Source: Trachythela sp. YZ-2020
Taxonomy: Eukaryota; Cnidaria; Anthozoa; Malacalcyonacea; Clavulariidae
Reading direction: 5' to 3'
NCBI GenBank assembly: GCA_016169945.1
Contig: JADLSH010000218.1
Location: 806,001 to 870,000, forward strand
Length of the DNA stretch: 64,000 nucleotides
The notes under the pieces were generated by a model, which had not been told where the DNA came from, ran no database searches, and worked only from the letters and a program-made list of their open reading frames with translations. Of this stretch, positions 44,565 to 55,914 are shown one piece after another (the first letter of the stretch is position 1; each line of letters starts with the position of its first letter). Position numbers and translations under genes: made by a program.

Positions 44565-45750
44565 ATGAGTTTAGCAAAGAATTTGTCAGTCGATGGAGAC
44601 GTATATCGATGGTCGGGTTCATTAGATGAATTAAAGCTATTCGTAGAAGAAACTTTGTTAGCCAGAGGGAAGTGGAACTCCCCTGGAGGCAATGTCAAAC
44701 TTTTTAAAGATCAAGAATCGGACTTGACTATTAAATGGTAGACATAGAAGGCATCAGAAAATTGTAGTCCAAACAGGTGACAACGAACACTATTCAAAAT
44801 TGAAATTTGGAAGTTTGGCCACTACTCGAAGCAGCAAAGACCCTGAAAACGGCGTACTACAAGAAACAAATGAAGCAATGCCTCGCCCCGCAGAAGTGTG
44901 TAATTGTACATGTAACTGTTCGGGCAAAGTTTCTACGGCAGACATAGAAGGCATAAAGCTGGATATGACAATCCTTGAATCGCGTTTGGACACGGTGAGT
45001 CTATATAATACGGTGATTTCTGACTTAAAATCCCTTAAAGATAAGTAACAAACTATGGAAGCCATTATCCGCAAGCAAGAGGTAACAATCTGCAAATTAA
45101 ATGATGATAACATGCTTTTGAAACCAAACTTATATTTTTGTTGAATATATATACCCCTACTGTGTCGTCTAGAGGTCATAGAATCAATACTGAAAGCGCG
45201 GTACGGGCGACTAACATAACACATGGATTAAGTGAAAAAGACACTGATTTAAATGCAAGCACAAACAAATCAAATTTGACCAATAATGAAGCTACTACAA
45301 AGGAAAAAACAACTCCCCACGCTGTTTACATTGCAGATGACACATTACACGGATTAAGTGAGCCTGATACTGATTTAAATGCAAGCACAAACAAATCAAA
45401 TTTGAATAATAAGGAAGCTACTACAATGGAAAAAACAGCTCCCCAAGCTGTTTACATTGCAGATGACTCTGTAGCTTCAATCATCCATCACATCAACACT
45501 CATGGCAAGAACACCGCTTTACATAATTCAAACTCTTCAAGCATAACTAATCCACAAACAAGTGCAACCAAACAGGCACCTCTTAATGATAATGAAAGAC
45601 ATTCTCAAAAAACAATCAAATATATATGGGAAATCACAGATCATTCAACAACGATTTGTCAAGAAAGGAAAATATTCCATGCCCGTTTATAGTGCAGCGC
45701 GGTCGATGTGTAAAAGGCGACAGATGCGATTCTCATCTAAACTTAGTTAA
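44565..45750 (+). pseudogene. LINE ORF1 with internal tandem duplication
   Basis: ORF1-like protein start at ATG 44565: DGDVYRWSGSLDELKLFVEE, TLLARGKWNSPGGNVKLFKD, followed by a stop and frame changes near 44740. Continuing at 44800-45048 is a Cys-containing (CNCTCNCSGK) and coiled-coil-like part (LDMTILESRLDTVSLYNTVI). The downstream frame 45138-45692 has two tandem copies of a unit of about 123 bp (GLSEKDTDLNASTNKSNLTN and GLSEPDTDLNASTNKSNLNN). Proteins of this type precede the endonuclease-RT ORF in cnidarian LINEs, probably as nucleic-acid-binding chaperones. Confidence 0.65.
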
Positions 45751-47320
45751 TAACGACAGATCCAGACAACATTAGAGTTACCCATACTCGTCCGAATCAC
45801 AAACCCCTCACAAACTTGCTTCCCCTGTAGCATCAATTTTCAATGCTTCTATCCAGCAAGTGACTGTTCCGACCATGTGGAAAAAAGCCAATGTCATCCC
45901 AATTCCAAAAATATCATCACCTGAGGACATCACCAAAGACCTTCGCCCCATTTCGCTTACATCTACCCTGTCTAAAACCTGTGAACGTTTTGTTACTGAT
46001 TGGCTACTTGAGTATATAAAGGAAAAGATTGACAGGCGACAATTTGGTTCTTTAAAAAACTCTTCGACAACTCATGCCCTATTAAGCTTTGTACATCACT
46101 TGTTATATGAAACTGATACATCAAAAACCGCTGTAAGGGTTTTCTAGCTCGATTTTTCGAAAGCTTTCGATCTTATAGACCACAATATCCTGCTGTACAA
46201 GTTATATGAAATGAAGGTACCATCGACAATTACAAATTGGATTAGAAGTTTCCTTTTTGAACGCAAACAACGCGACAAGATAGCTAACTGTGTATCAAAT
46301 TGGCAAACTTTAAACGGAGGTGTGCGACAAGGAACAGTTCTGGGACCAGTACTTTTTCTCGTTATGATAAACGACCTTCTCACAGACTGGAATAACCGAT
46401 GGAAATACGTCGACGACAGTACTATCACTGAAAGTATTATACCGGATATCAATAGCATCCTCCAAGAGCTTGTGGATATTATCTATAATTGGACCATCGT
46501 TAATAATATGAAACTGAACATTAGTAAATGCAAAGAATTGATAATAGACTTTGCAAAAGATAAACAGCACTTCCCACCTTTAATTATAAATGGCGTTGCT
46601 GTAGAACGTTATCATCAGCTCGGGTTCTGGGACTAATTGTTCAGGATGATATGAATTGGAACGAACAGTTAAACAATGTTGTCAAAAAAGCAGGAAAAAG
46701 ACTCTACATGCTGAGAGTGCTGAAACGATCAAACGCTGATACGAACACGTTAATCACAGTGTACACTACTATTATAAGACCTGTTCTCGAATACGCCTGC
46801 CAAGTCTGGCTTTTTAACATCCAAGAGTATTTGAGCGAAGACATTGAAAAGATTCAGCGGCGGGCTTTGCGAATCTCGTTGCCATTAATGAGTTAAAGAG
46901 AAGCCCGGAATTTTACTGGTATCCCTTTACTAAAAGCAAGGAGAGAAACATTATGTGAACAATTTTTTAAAAATAATGAGAATAATGACAAACTAAGCGA
47001 ACTATTGCACCATAAAGCAACAACAGACTATGAATTGCGACCAAGATGCAAGTATAATAATTATCTATGTAGAACTGAACGTTTTAGGAAATCGTTTTTC
47101 CTCAAATTATTTCCAAAGAAAACAGTAAATAACTGAGTAGAAGTATAGGCCTATTGACTTTGCTATTTTTGAACTTTTAATATTCTTAATAATGTAATAT
47201 AACGATAACTTAATACTTTTTAACAGTAGAGACAAATATTGTAAATTTCTGATGTAATTTAACCTATTGGTTACAAAATCAGTTTTCAAATAAACTATTA
47301 TAAAAACCGATCCACGAATC
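45751..47320 (+). pseudogene. LINE RT, internally deleted (follows ORF1 at 44565)
   Basis: The endonuclease is missing. The RT begins near 45780 and is open from 45860 (MWKKANVIPIPKISSPEDIT, KDLRPISLTSTLSKTCERFV). After a stop near 46147, motif A is LDFSKAFDLIDHNILLYKLY (about 46150-46205), then GGVRQGTVLGPVLFLVMIND and the catalytic box KYVDDSTITESII (about 46402-46440). A frameshift near 46625 precedes MNWNEQLNNVVKKAGKRLYM, IQRRALRIS and the C-terminal block PLLKARRETLCEQFFKNNEN. The 3' UTR ends near 47310 (ttggttacaaaatcagtttt). Nearly every block matches the element at 2932-4800, so the two are one family. Confidence 0.85.
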
Positions 47321-47329
47321 TGATGCATG

Positions 47330-48144
47330 CTAATAAACAATGCGCGACTAATTTAATACGAGTAAGGCGATGTGATCAAATTATCGATATTAACTACAAT
47401 GCAAGAAAAGTCGTTACCACTAATACTAACTCTAAAGATAAGTACTCGTCCCTACCGACCTTGTTTATTTACAACTCACGATCGCTGCAAAGCAAGACTG
47501 ATGAACTTGTTAGCACTGTGGCTATTTACTCCATCGATGTGGCGGTTATCACTGGAACTTGGCTTTCTGCTTATGTTCCTAGTACAGCCGTCGACCTTCC
47601 TGGTTATTCGGTGATAAGGCATGATAGATCCGATGGAAGAAAGGGTGGTGGCGTCTGCGCTTATGTTAAAGGATAATAAGCACCCCTGCTTACTTACTAC
47701 CCCTAATCCTCCTAGACGATCTTTCAAATTCTGATATTGAATCACTGTGGCTCCTCTTGAAACCGCATCGCCTACCCCGTGGCCTGAATTCCATCATTTT
47801 GGGTGTAATTTACCATCCACCGCAAACGATGATATTGATTTACAAACCCACATTACAGAAAATCTTGACTCCATTCTTTCCTCCCACCCAAATTCTGGTA
47901 TTATTTTAACTGGCGATTTCAATCAGTTTAAACATCAACAGTTATGCTCCTCCTTTGGCCTCAAGCAGAACTCCGCTTCCCGTTGACGTTTATCCATCCG
48001 ATTCCGAAGCAGCATTACTTTCAACTAAACTCCATTCTGCTGCTGGTCCCGACGAAATATCGGCGTGGTTTCTTCGCGAGAACGCTTCCGCTTTGTGTCG
48101 CCCACTAAGCTCTATTTTCAACCTGTCCCTCCGTCAAGGAACTC
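47330..48144 (+). pseudogene. LINE, 5' part: endonuclease and start of RT
   Basis: The endonuclease N-terminus is open at 47323-47676: LFIYNSRSLQSKTDELVSTV, VAVITGTWLSAYVPSTAVDL and GRKGGGVCAYVKG. After a stop, 47747-47986 gives LNSIILGV-like blocks in one frame and SGIILTGDFNQF in another. The endonuclease is then deleted. The RT start at about 47975-48144 reads DSEAALLSTKLHSAAGPDEI and SSIFNLSLRQG. It is followed directly by a foreign LINE fragment at 48145. Confidence 0.82.
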
Positions 48145-48928
48145 AGTTAAAGAACTCAGTTCGTCAAAAGGATCTTGGTTTGATTATTAATAGGACGATG
48201 ACATGGAAAGAACATAGTTCAAAGGCGGTTAGCAAAGCAAATTCAATGTTGGGACTCCTTAAACGCTGTTCTGGTAAATATTTTTCTGTCCCAGCCAAGA
48301 GGCTTTTATACTTGGCACTGTAACGCTCTCATCTTGATTACGCCAGGGAGGCTTGATCTGGTCAATCTATAGAAGTGATTCGTTCTGTGGAAAGTGTTCA
48401 AAGAAGAGCGACAAATTATGTTCTTGGTTACTCCAACACTTTATCATACAGGGAACGGCTGATTAAGACTAACCTTTTGCCAGTTTGTTACTGCCTTGAG
48501 ATTAAAGATTTACTGTTTTTGCATGGCTGCATAAATGGAAAATACAACATTAATGTTAATAATTATGTTCGTTTTACTTCATGTAACCGTTTGAGGAACT
48601 CTTGTGACCTTAACTTTTTGGTACCAAGGAGTAGAACCAAACATTTTTTGCCTTAAATGCAATTCTCTAACAGATCTAGTTGCAGATGATTTTAAGATCT
48701 GTTGCTAAAATGATGCTAAGTTATTGTAAATATATTTAAATATATTAGTTAGGCTATTAATACTACTAATCATTTTGTTTTCATTTAAGGGCATGGTGAG
48801 ATTGGGAGGATACCTAGGTTAGGGTTTCATCCTGTTGTATTCTCCCTTGTTGTACTCTTTTTTTAAATTATTTTATCTGTAAATAATTGGTACAACTTAA
48901 ATAAAGTATATAAGTATAAGGCTTTGTT
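48145..48928 (+). mobile_element. 5'-truncated LINE nested in the 47330-50590 LINE
   Basis: Starts in a C-terminal RT region (NSVRQKDLGLIINRTMTWKE), then LVNL..SVESVQRRATNYVL, YRERLIKTNLLPVCYCLEIK and a stop at about 48654. The 3' UTR ends 'cttaaataaagtatataagt' at about 48920. The host RT reading breaks at SLRQG (48138) and resumes FVPSLWKSANVSPIPK at 48925-48970. 'aagg' occurs at both junctions, a possible short target duplication. The insert has a small duplication at its 5' end (aactcagttaaagaactcag). Confidence 0.83.
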
Positions 48929-50590
48929 CCTTCCTTGTGGAAATCAGCTAATGTTTCACCAATACCAAAATCTTCTCTCCCACTCAAGATATCAACTCAG
49001 ATTTTCGTCCCATCTCCCTCACGGCCATTGTTAGCAAAATTCTGGAGTCGTTTCCTTACCGCTGGCTTCTCCAATCAGTCAGATCGACCCTCTTCAGTTC
49101 GGCTCCCTACGAGACTCAAGCGCAAGCATGGCTCTCGTCCACCTCCTTCATAATTAGTACGAAGCATGCGATGACCATGGAACATCACTGCGGATCTGCC
49201 TGTTAGATTTTTCAAAAGCCTTCGATCGGATCGATCATTAAGGCTGATTTCCATTTAGTGCAAAATGTCGCGCGATCGACCTTTTGCAATCGTTTTCCTT
49301 TGAATTATGAGCCCTCGACCGGATCCGTTCCAGTCGAGGGCTCATAATTCAAAAGAAAACGATCGCAAAAAGTCGATCGCGCGACATTTTGCACTGAATG
49401 GAAATCAATCTTAACGTCTTACTGAGAAAGCTTCAGCAAATGGCCGTGCACCAAGTTCTCGTTAATTGGATCGCCGACTCCTTCTCTAACACATTACAGA
49501 GGACAAAAATTGGTCAGGACTACTCTGCTTGGAAGTATATTAAAGCTGGTGTTCCACAGGGAACTAAACTGGGTCCCTTACTTTTTTATCATGGTAAATG
49601 ATCTCAAACCGCCTAACGACCTTGCCAAATTCGTCGACGATTCCACAACGTGGGAAGTTCTGCACAGAGAGTCCCAATCTAATCTCCCCTCAACCGTGAA
49701 AGCGTGCGAGGAATGGACATGTGATAATAACATGAAGTTGAACGCTTCAAAGACGAAAGAGATGCGCATGAACTTCTCACCTAGTTCACCCTCTTATCCA
49801 CCAATCGTGATCAACAACCAAACAGTCACCATCGTTAAGCATGCCAAGCTGCTAGGCGTTACCATCTCGAATGACTTGAAATGGAACTTGCATGTAAATG
49901 CCATCTGTAAGAAGGCTTCCAAGCGTTTATACGCCCTGCGGCTGTTGAAAAGAAACGCCCTTCCGGACTCCGTTCTAGTCAAGGTTTATTGCACGTGCGT
50001 TAGACCTATCCTTGAGCACGCGTGCGAGGCGTGGCACAACAACCTCCCTGTGTACCTTAGTAACCAAATAGAGCAGATCCAGAAAAGAGCACTCCGAATT
50101 ATCTGCCCTTCCTTTACCTACAGTCAAGCGATGCTCACCGCCAACGTTCCATCGTTGTACGATCGCCGAAGCACCCTTTGTGAACGACTTTTCCACAGAA
50201 TGCTTGATCCAGGACACAAAATATACTCGCTCGTTCCAACTCTTAGAGTTAATGAACCCAATCTACGCCATAATAGGTGCTTTAAGGTTCCAGTTTGTAG
50301 AACTGACCGCTACCATAAGAGTTTTATACCGTCCGTAGCAACATTATATGACACGAAACAATTTTAACTTTTAACTTTTAATATTCTTAAACCACATGTT
50401 ATTACAATACTCTAGTTAGATAGTATTTTATAGTTGTAAATGTAACTTCAACTTTTATTATTCTTAAATCATCTGTTATTACATAATTTTAGTTATATAG
50501 TATCTTACAATTGTAAAACCAGTGTAATTCAGTTTTAACTGCAAAATTGGTTGTTAATAAAACGATTATTATTATTATTATTATAAACGT
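48929..50590 (+). pseudogene. LINE, 3' part: RT and C-terminus, interrupted by a MITE
   Basis: Resumes with MWKSANVSPIPKSSLP (frame broken at about 49010). Motif A is LLDFSKAFDRIDH up to 49237, then the MITE, then NVLLRKLQQMAVHQVL. KAGVPQGTKLGPLLF is near 49545-49590. The 49510-50367 frame keeps the catalytic box KFVDDSTTWEVLHRE (about 49627-49670), then NNMKLNASKTKEMRMNF, AKLLGVTISNDLKWNLHV, QKRALRIICPSFTYSQ and FKVPVCRTDRYHKSFIP-type C-terminus. The 3' UTR repeats 'cttttaatattcttaaacca' and 'cttttattattcttaaatca' and ends in ATT repeats (50562-50583). Confidence 0.85.
49238..49414. mobile_element. TTAA-flanked hairpin MITE within RT motif A
   Basis: 169 bp between TTAA copies at 49238-49241 and 49411-49414. 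Almost the whole element is palindromic: GGCTGATTTCCATTTAGTGC at the left and its near-complement at the right. The central stems include 'aattatgagccctcgac' and its complement. It interrupts the reading between AFDRIDH and NVLLRKL. Confidence 0.9.
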
Positions 50591-51104
50591 AGTTATAATT
50601 ACAGGCCTCACAGTAGCTCGCATTTGTAGTAATAGAAAATAGGGTTGGGGAACTCGATAGAGGTAAAATGTAATAGGCAATTAAAGTAAATAGAAATGCT
50701 GAAATCTAAGTTTAGAATTAAGCTGCAACATTTTTGGAATGACTTTTTTGTTGTATTTTTAAACTCTTAACAGTTTTTATCTTAATGTTACAAATGTAAA
50801 CTCGTATTAGTACATAAGTGAATTGGGGATGAGGTGTAACACACCTTCTGAAAATTTTAGAAAAAGCTCTTTGCGACAATTCAGGCAAACTAATTCCCAA
50901 AATATTGCATAATTAACAATTAATGGACGAGGTTAAACATGATATCGAGAATTTTCAAAACAACTACATTACACTCGTAACTTGAGGTGTCACTCTTCGA
51001 CAACAAAACCATATATAACAAAGATCATAGTTGATTTCTGTGTTTCTTAATATAGACCAGAATATGGCTTTAAATTGTATTTAACAAAAACGACGTAAAT
51101 CAAG
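50591..51104 (+). repeat. Intergenic stretch containing dispersed repeat Y, copy 2
   Basis: 50808-51035 matches 43190-43440 (gggatgaggtgtaacacacc ... gaggttaaacatgatatcga ... cactcgtaacttgaggtgtc). No gene seen. Confidence 0.7.
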
Positions 51105-51530
51105 TTAGTTTGGAAACAGGACATTGGATAGATCATCATCCTGTTTCCAGGGTATCAGACGGCGGTCCAATCACGTTCCTGTCTCCTGGCACTGAAGTTT
51201 ATGCCGATTTATCTAAAACGATTCTTGTGGTGAGGGCAAAAGTGACAAAAGCTGATGGTGCAAATCTTGGCACAGATGAGAAAGTTGGAGTTGTGAACAT
51301 TTTCCTGCATAGTCTGTTCAATGTAACGTCGACGTTTTTTTGAAAGAAAAGCAAGTTATACAGACCATTGGAACCTATGCATGCCGCTCCTATCTGGAAA
51401 ACCTCATAAATTATTGTCCATCGGCAAAGAGATCCCAATTGACAATGGCCCTCTACTATAGAGACACTGGTGGGAAAATGGACGTGCTGATCCAACATTA
51501 GCGGCTGCCAACGCCAACCTTGGTCTTAAT
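51105..51530 (+). pseudogene. Polinton/adintovirus-like capsid protein fragment
   Basis: Two frames of one decayed gene. 51110-51340 reads WIDHHPVSRVSDGGPITFLS, VYADLSKTILVVRAKVTKAD and VGVVNIFLHSLFN. A shift near 51330 is followed in another frame by YLENLINYCPSAKRSQLTMA and LYYRDTGGKMDV. A further shift gives DPTLAAANANLGLN to about 51535. These blocks match the F54H12.2-like family that I associate with the capsid genes of Polinton (Maverick) and adintovirus-like elements. Only a middle portion of the gene remains, with frame breaks, and it is not a functional capsid gene. No polymerase or ATPase genes of such an element are seen nearby. Confidence 0.6.
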
Positions 51531-52249
51531 TTAAGCGGCAGTGTAGCAGATCTGCAACAAATGAAAAATATGATCATAAATATTCAGGAGTGCGCGCAGC
51601 CCACGTTCTTCCCGCGGTAAAATGACGTATGTTATCAACACATTGCGTGGTCACCAAGCCATATTTCAAAATTGCTATTCAGAAGTGGGAAAATGGTCGA
51701 CAAGTTAGTTGATTTTATGCAAGTTTTGTCGTCCAAATATACTGAAATCCTCGTATTTTATTATGGGGTCGAATTTGCTAAAGTTGTGTTATTCTTATTT
51801 GTGGCAAGTTAGTCTTTTGATGCGGTATATTTCGATCTTACAATGTGCTTTCGTTTTCCTGTAATAATTTCATGTATGTATTTGTTGCATAATAATCTGC
51901 TACATTACCGCTTTGTGGTCACAGCAAACAAAAAATATTTTGCCAATGGGTCTTTGGATAAATGTTGGTTTATGACTGAAATATTTGATAATATTGCATT
52001 GTACTGTCTTGATTGTAGATAGAAATATGCTTGGTTCATTATATAGGCATTTTATTGTAAATTTTGTGATTTTTTGTCATTTTTGATCAGAGGTGACTTG
52101 AGGAACTCCTAGATCATGTGGGTACTGCAACCAGATAAGCATAAGTCAGTAATATTTGCCTAAGCAGGATGTATATTACCATGTATGTAAAGCATGTATA
52201 AGAAAATTAGAGAAAATTGATAAGGCAGATTAAGTTGACATGCTTTTAG
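51531..52249. other. Intergenic stretch between element fragments
   Basis: No recognisable protein. It may include remote remains of either neighbour, but I cannot show it. Confidence 0.4.
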
Positions 52250-53105
52250 CATTATACTGGATACCGTGCAAGACCAGACGACACATGGTATGTAAAGATG
52301 TTCATCACATTCCGGATCTTTTCAACACATGGTCAACCAAGGAAGATTATTACCGACAACCGCCCACCCTTTAAAAGTTATGAAATCCGGAAGTTTATGG
52401 ATGATAATAAGATCTATCATCACAAAATAACACCAATCTGGCCCGAAGGCAATGGCGAGGCTGAAAATTTCATGAAACCTTATAAAAAAGTATGCAACAT
52501 GCTCATGTCGATCACAAAAACTGGCGCAAAGAGATGTATCGATTCCTACTAAATTACAGATGCACTCCTTATTCAATGACTACTGTTGCATCAGCTACTG
52601 CTTTGTTTGGAGACTCCATTCGTAACAAGTTGCCGTCAGTTACTGACACACTTCCAGACATGAAGCATATCAATGGAACAATAGATACCGCTGACCAGAA
52701 TGCCAAGTCCAAACGTAATGAATAAGCTGATTAACGCCGACATGCTCATATATCTCAACTCGTGGTTGGAGATTGTGTTTTAGTGCGACAAGAGAAACAG
52801 AATAAATTGACATCACAATTCGGCCCAAATCCATGCACCATCACTGATGTAAAAGGAACTATGATTACTGCTTCTAGAGCTGATCACTGTATAACACGGA
52901 ACAGTTCACATTTCAAGTTACTCACCGGAGCTATAACAAATCAAGCAGAAACAAGTGATAATCAAGTCGAGAGACGAAATGAAAATGCTGGCGAGAGAGA
53001 GAGAGATGTAGTTGTTGAAAACAGAGAAGCATGCAAAAGACAATATCCAGGAAGACATGTACAACGAAAAAGACCAGAATTTTTTAATGATGAACAATGT
53101 TAAGT
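52250..53105 (+). pseudogene. Ty3/gypsy integrase fragment
   Basis: Retrotransposon integrase C-terminal half. The core block is IFSTHGQPRKIITDNRPPFK (about 52316-52375) with the second catalytic Asp in TDN, then KITPIWPEGNGEAENFMKPY (about 52423-52480) with the catalytic Glu in GEAE. A frameshift near 52500 leads to NWRKEMYRFLLNYRCTPYSM and ATALFGDSIRNKLP. After a stop near 52724, the end of pol reads VGDCVLVRQEKQNKLTSQFG (52765-52824) and the frame closes at 53103. The first catalytic Asp and all upstream domains (protease, RT, RNase H) are missing, and no LTRs are seen. Confidence 0.82.
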
Positions 53106-53225
53106 ACAATACTAGAATAATTTGCACTTTAATTTTACTAAAGAACCGAACAGTCTATAGGTGAATGTTTAACAAACTTTTATTGCTTCTAAAATATCAA
53201 GGTGGGGAGAGATGTAGTGTTCTTA

Positions 53226-53410
53226 TCATGTCATCACGGAAGTCACGTGATATCTCTTCGTGTTGTAGAATATAAGATGGCAGGTTATAACTAAAAACGT
53301 GTTTATTACAGGCATCAAGCTGGGAGAACAACGAGGAATTATCTCCAATGCAGTGGTGTCATCTACAAATTTAACCCGTCCCTGCCAGTCTTTTAAGAGG
53401 GGATTAACCA
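53226..53410 (-). pseudogene. Short LINE RT fragment
   Basis: The minus-strand frame reads PLLKDWQGRVKFVDDTTALE then IIPRCSPSLMPVI (about 53299-53400). FVDDTT with an upstream LLKDW matches the RT motif C region of the LINE family at 44565-47320. Only about 35 codons are recognisable. Confidence 0.55.
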
Positions 53411-53670
53411 ACCTGATACTCAGGCTCTTCACCTCCGCTACCCACCAGAACACCCGCTGTGGCGAAGACCCTGACTCAAGCTGGTCACGTGGCACGCAGA
53501 CTTTAGGTGCCGCGTGGAAGTATTTTTATAGGGTGGGGGGGGGGGAAGGGAAATGTGCGATCTAATTATAAAAACTATTCTAAATGTGTCAATTACACAT
53601 TACACTAAAACTGTCAAAACTTTGTTTGACTATTCAGAACGCACTGCAACTGTTATTGTCTACAACGTTA
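53411..53670. other. Short intergenic stretch with G-run
   Basis: Contains a G-run near 53533-53545 and no gene. Confidence 0.4.
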
Positions 53671-54078
53671 TATGGCAACTCCAAAAAATATTATTTGGTC
53701 GAAAGCGGAATTGATCTCTCATCTTGTAGACTCTGTGGAATTGTAGTTGATCAGCATTATTGCAAAAATTTATTTAAAGAAAAAATTCACGGGGATGTCC
53801 TACAGCACGATAATGCTCTTCCAACACTCTCTTGTCGTGCATGCGAGCGCAACATTTGAAACGCTGCGGTTTTAAAGCAAAAGATCGCCGACACCCAAGA
53901 ATTGTTTGCTACGAAAAGAACCAAAGCGAAGAGATGCATTGGTGTATCGCCAAGTGATGTTTAACCGCAACAAAAAACGCGCTCTACTCAGCCTAGCATA
54001 TCCAGGAAAAGTGGAAGTAATCCAGTGGCAAGAAGTCTTGAATATTGTGAAACTGAAACAGGTGTATCTGATCCAAAG
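53671..54078 (+). pseudogene. C2C2 finger exon (ZAD-like), exon 1 of DUF6589-like locus 2
   Basis: The frame 53584-53859 holds the C2C2 block: SCRLCGIVVDQHYCKNLF and LPTLSCRACERNI. A TGA stop at 53857 ends it, but the same frame continues NAAVLKQKIADTQELFATKR, KRCIGVSPSDV, a second stop at about 53962, then SISRKSGSNPVARSLEYC up to a GTGAGT donor at 54079. Two nonsense changes in an otherwise undisturbed frame indicate recent decay, less advanced than in locus 1. Confidence 0.7.
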
Positions 54079-55096
54079 GTGAGTTCAGTATCTGACTACT
54101 TTTTTGTTTCGAGGGTTTGAAGTATAAATATTTAAATGACTGAAATTAAAATGTCACAAATTATCAGGGTACATATATTTTATAGTATATTATTTTTACA
54201 CAAACATGAGCAAATGCATCGATTTCTGTCTTGTCTGGCCGGCTCAAAATATGACTGACATTTTTAATAGCTTTTATAGAGACGGCAAATGAATGTCACA
54301 GGTTAATATTTTTGAGTAATACTAAACCTTGGATTGCGTGTTCATTGCTCTTGTTTTTTAGTCCAAACCTTTTCATACCTGGTCTCAAAAAGTTTATACA
54401 CCTGCGGCGAACTAAATTATAACATCTGTCAAAACAACAATTTACAGTAATCTCAAAAGAATCGCTATTTTTTCTTGTTATTCTATCGCTTCAGCGAAAG
54501 ATTCTACCTTTACGATGATCTGAATGGGTTTAATGTTCAATTTCTTTATTTTTTATAAAGTGTTTAGTGTTATACAAAGGAACTGGGAACAATTTTTAAC
54601 TGTTTAATGTTAGAAAAACATTTAGATTTTACTGTTAAGCTGCTAAATTTGCAATAGAGCAAAAAAATATAATGTGATTGAAGTACCCCCATTCAGACCC
54701 TCATTCATTATAGCTGTTAAAATATTTCGAAAGAATCCTCTGATTCTCTGAAAATTGGCTATCTATATAACAAGTATAATATGATTTTTTAAAACAGTGT
54801 TGAAACAATTTTATTGCGTAGTCCGACTTTCATTTCATTTTAAGAATATTACAAGTTTACAACAATGACACGCGATCAGATGATATTGTTGGAGTTTCAC
54901 TCTTTATAGTTCCGTGCACAGGCACAGAAGACGAAGTTTTGCATGTTATAGTGTGTATGCTATCTGTCACAATGAAAACTTTGGTAGAAACAAATATAAT
55001 AATAATCTTACTAGTCCTTATTAGCTTAAAATAATTCAGCATTGGTTTCATAGAATTTATGGACTGAATAGTACATTATTATTTTTTTAAATATAG
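54079..55096. other. Intron 1 of DUF6589-like locus 2
   Basis: AT-rich intron of about 1 kb from the GTGAGT donor (54079) to the AAATATAG acceptor (55096). No insertion recognised in it. In locus 1 the corresponding intron is about 9.7 kb because of transposons. Confidence 0.5.
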
Positions 55097-55466
55097 GAAA
55101 CAATCACAATTCATGATACTATTTCTGAAAGTCATGAACGACCATTAAAGGAAATCCTCGAGTCCAAGGATGTTCAGACAATTGCCTAGCATTTACAATG
55201 CCTTCTTCCATCATATCGTGGACATTATAAAAAGGGAAATATCAAGTTTATGCAGAAGAAATAAACCATCCGTTTTGCATCAAAGACAATTTGATGGAAT
55301 CAGTAACATGAAACGGATGGATGATGTGGTCGAAGAAATGAAGTCCAGATGCCCTACTCTATGCGAAATACTATCCCTCATCATGGACTATCAGAAGAAG
55401 ATTGCTCCAATTTGTATGCTTTATGGTATCGTCATGTTTTCAAACTGCCATGAAGCTACAACACAG
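55097..55466 (+). pseudogene. DUF6589-like locus 2, exon 2
   Basis: Begins after an acceptor with ETITIHDTISESHERPLKEI and, after a frame change near 55180, reads REISSLCRRNKPSVLHQRQF, DVVEEMKSRCPTLCEILSLI and ICMLYGIVMFSNCHEATTQ. It ends at a GTATGC donor (55467). It aligns with 37541-37850 of locus 1 (VEEIRCLCPTIYKFI, YGLIMFRHFKE). Confidence 0.65.
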
Positions 55467-55742
55467 GTATGCATGTATAAGGTGATGGTTTTTTGTAGAT
55501 GGACATTTCTTAAGTGAAAATAAACCATTGAGTGATTGAATGAGTGCATGGGGAAAAAGTGACCATACCCAGATTTAGTTTGTTTTCCCCAATGTAACAA
55601 ACAACCTCTTGCAAGATGATTAAGAATGAACAAAATCTGGGTGTGGTCTGCTAAAATGGCATTAAGGTTATTGAATGAAGGAAGGTGGTACTCACTCCAG
55701 TTATCTATAGTTTAGTAGTAGAAGATGGTTATAATTATATGT

Positions 55743-55914
55743 CCAGTAGACACAAAATTAATCCCGACCCCCACCGTAACCCCCGTCTAACCGGGTTTCT
55801 CTAACCTTGTGTTAGATGGAGGGGTGGTGGTGTCACATAGTGCTGCAAAGGTTAGAAAAACTCGGTTAGGCGGTGGTTTATGATGGGGATCGGGATTGAT
55901 TTCGTGTCTACTGG
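55743..55914. mobile_element. Hairpin MITE in intron 2 of locus 2
   Basis: CCAGTAGACACAAAATTAAT (55743 on) is mirrored by the complement ending at 55914 (GATTTCGTGTCTACTGG), with inner matches cccgaccccc/ggggatcggg and 'taaccgggttt'/'aaaactcggtta'. 172 bp, no coding. The target duplication is not clear. Confidence 0.75.

Noticed and set aside
52762..53103. Independent small gene after the integrase
   Set aside because: It reads as the C-terminal end of the gypsy pol polyprotein (GDCVLVRQ), separated from the core only by a stop.
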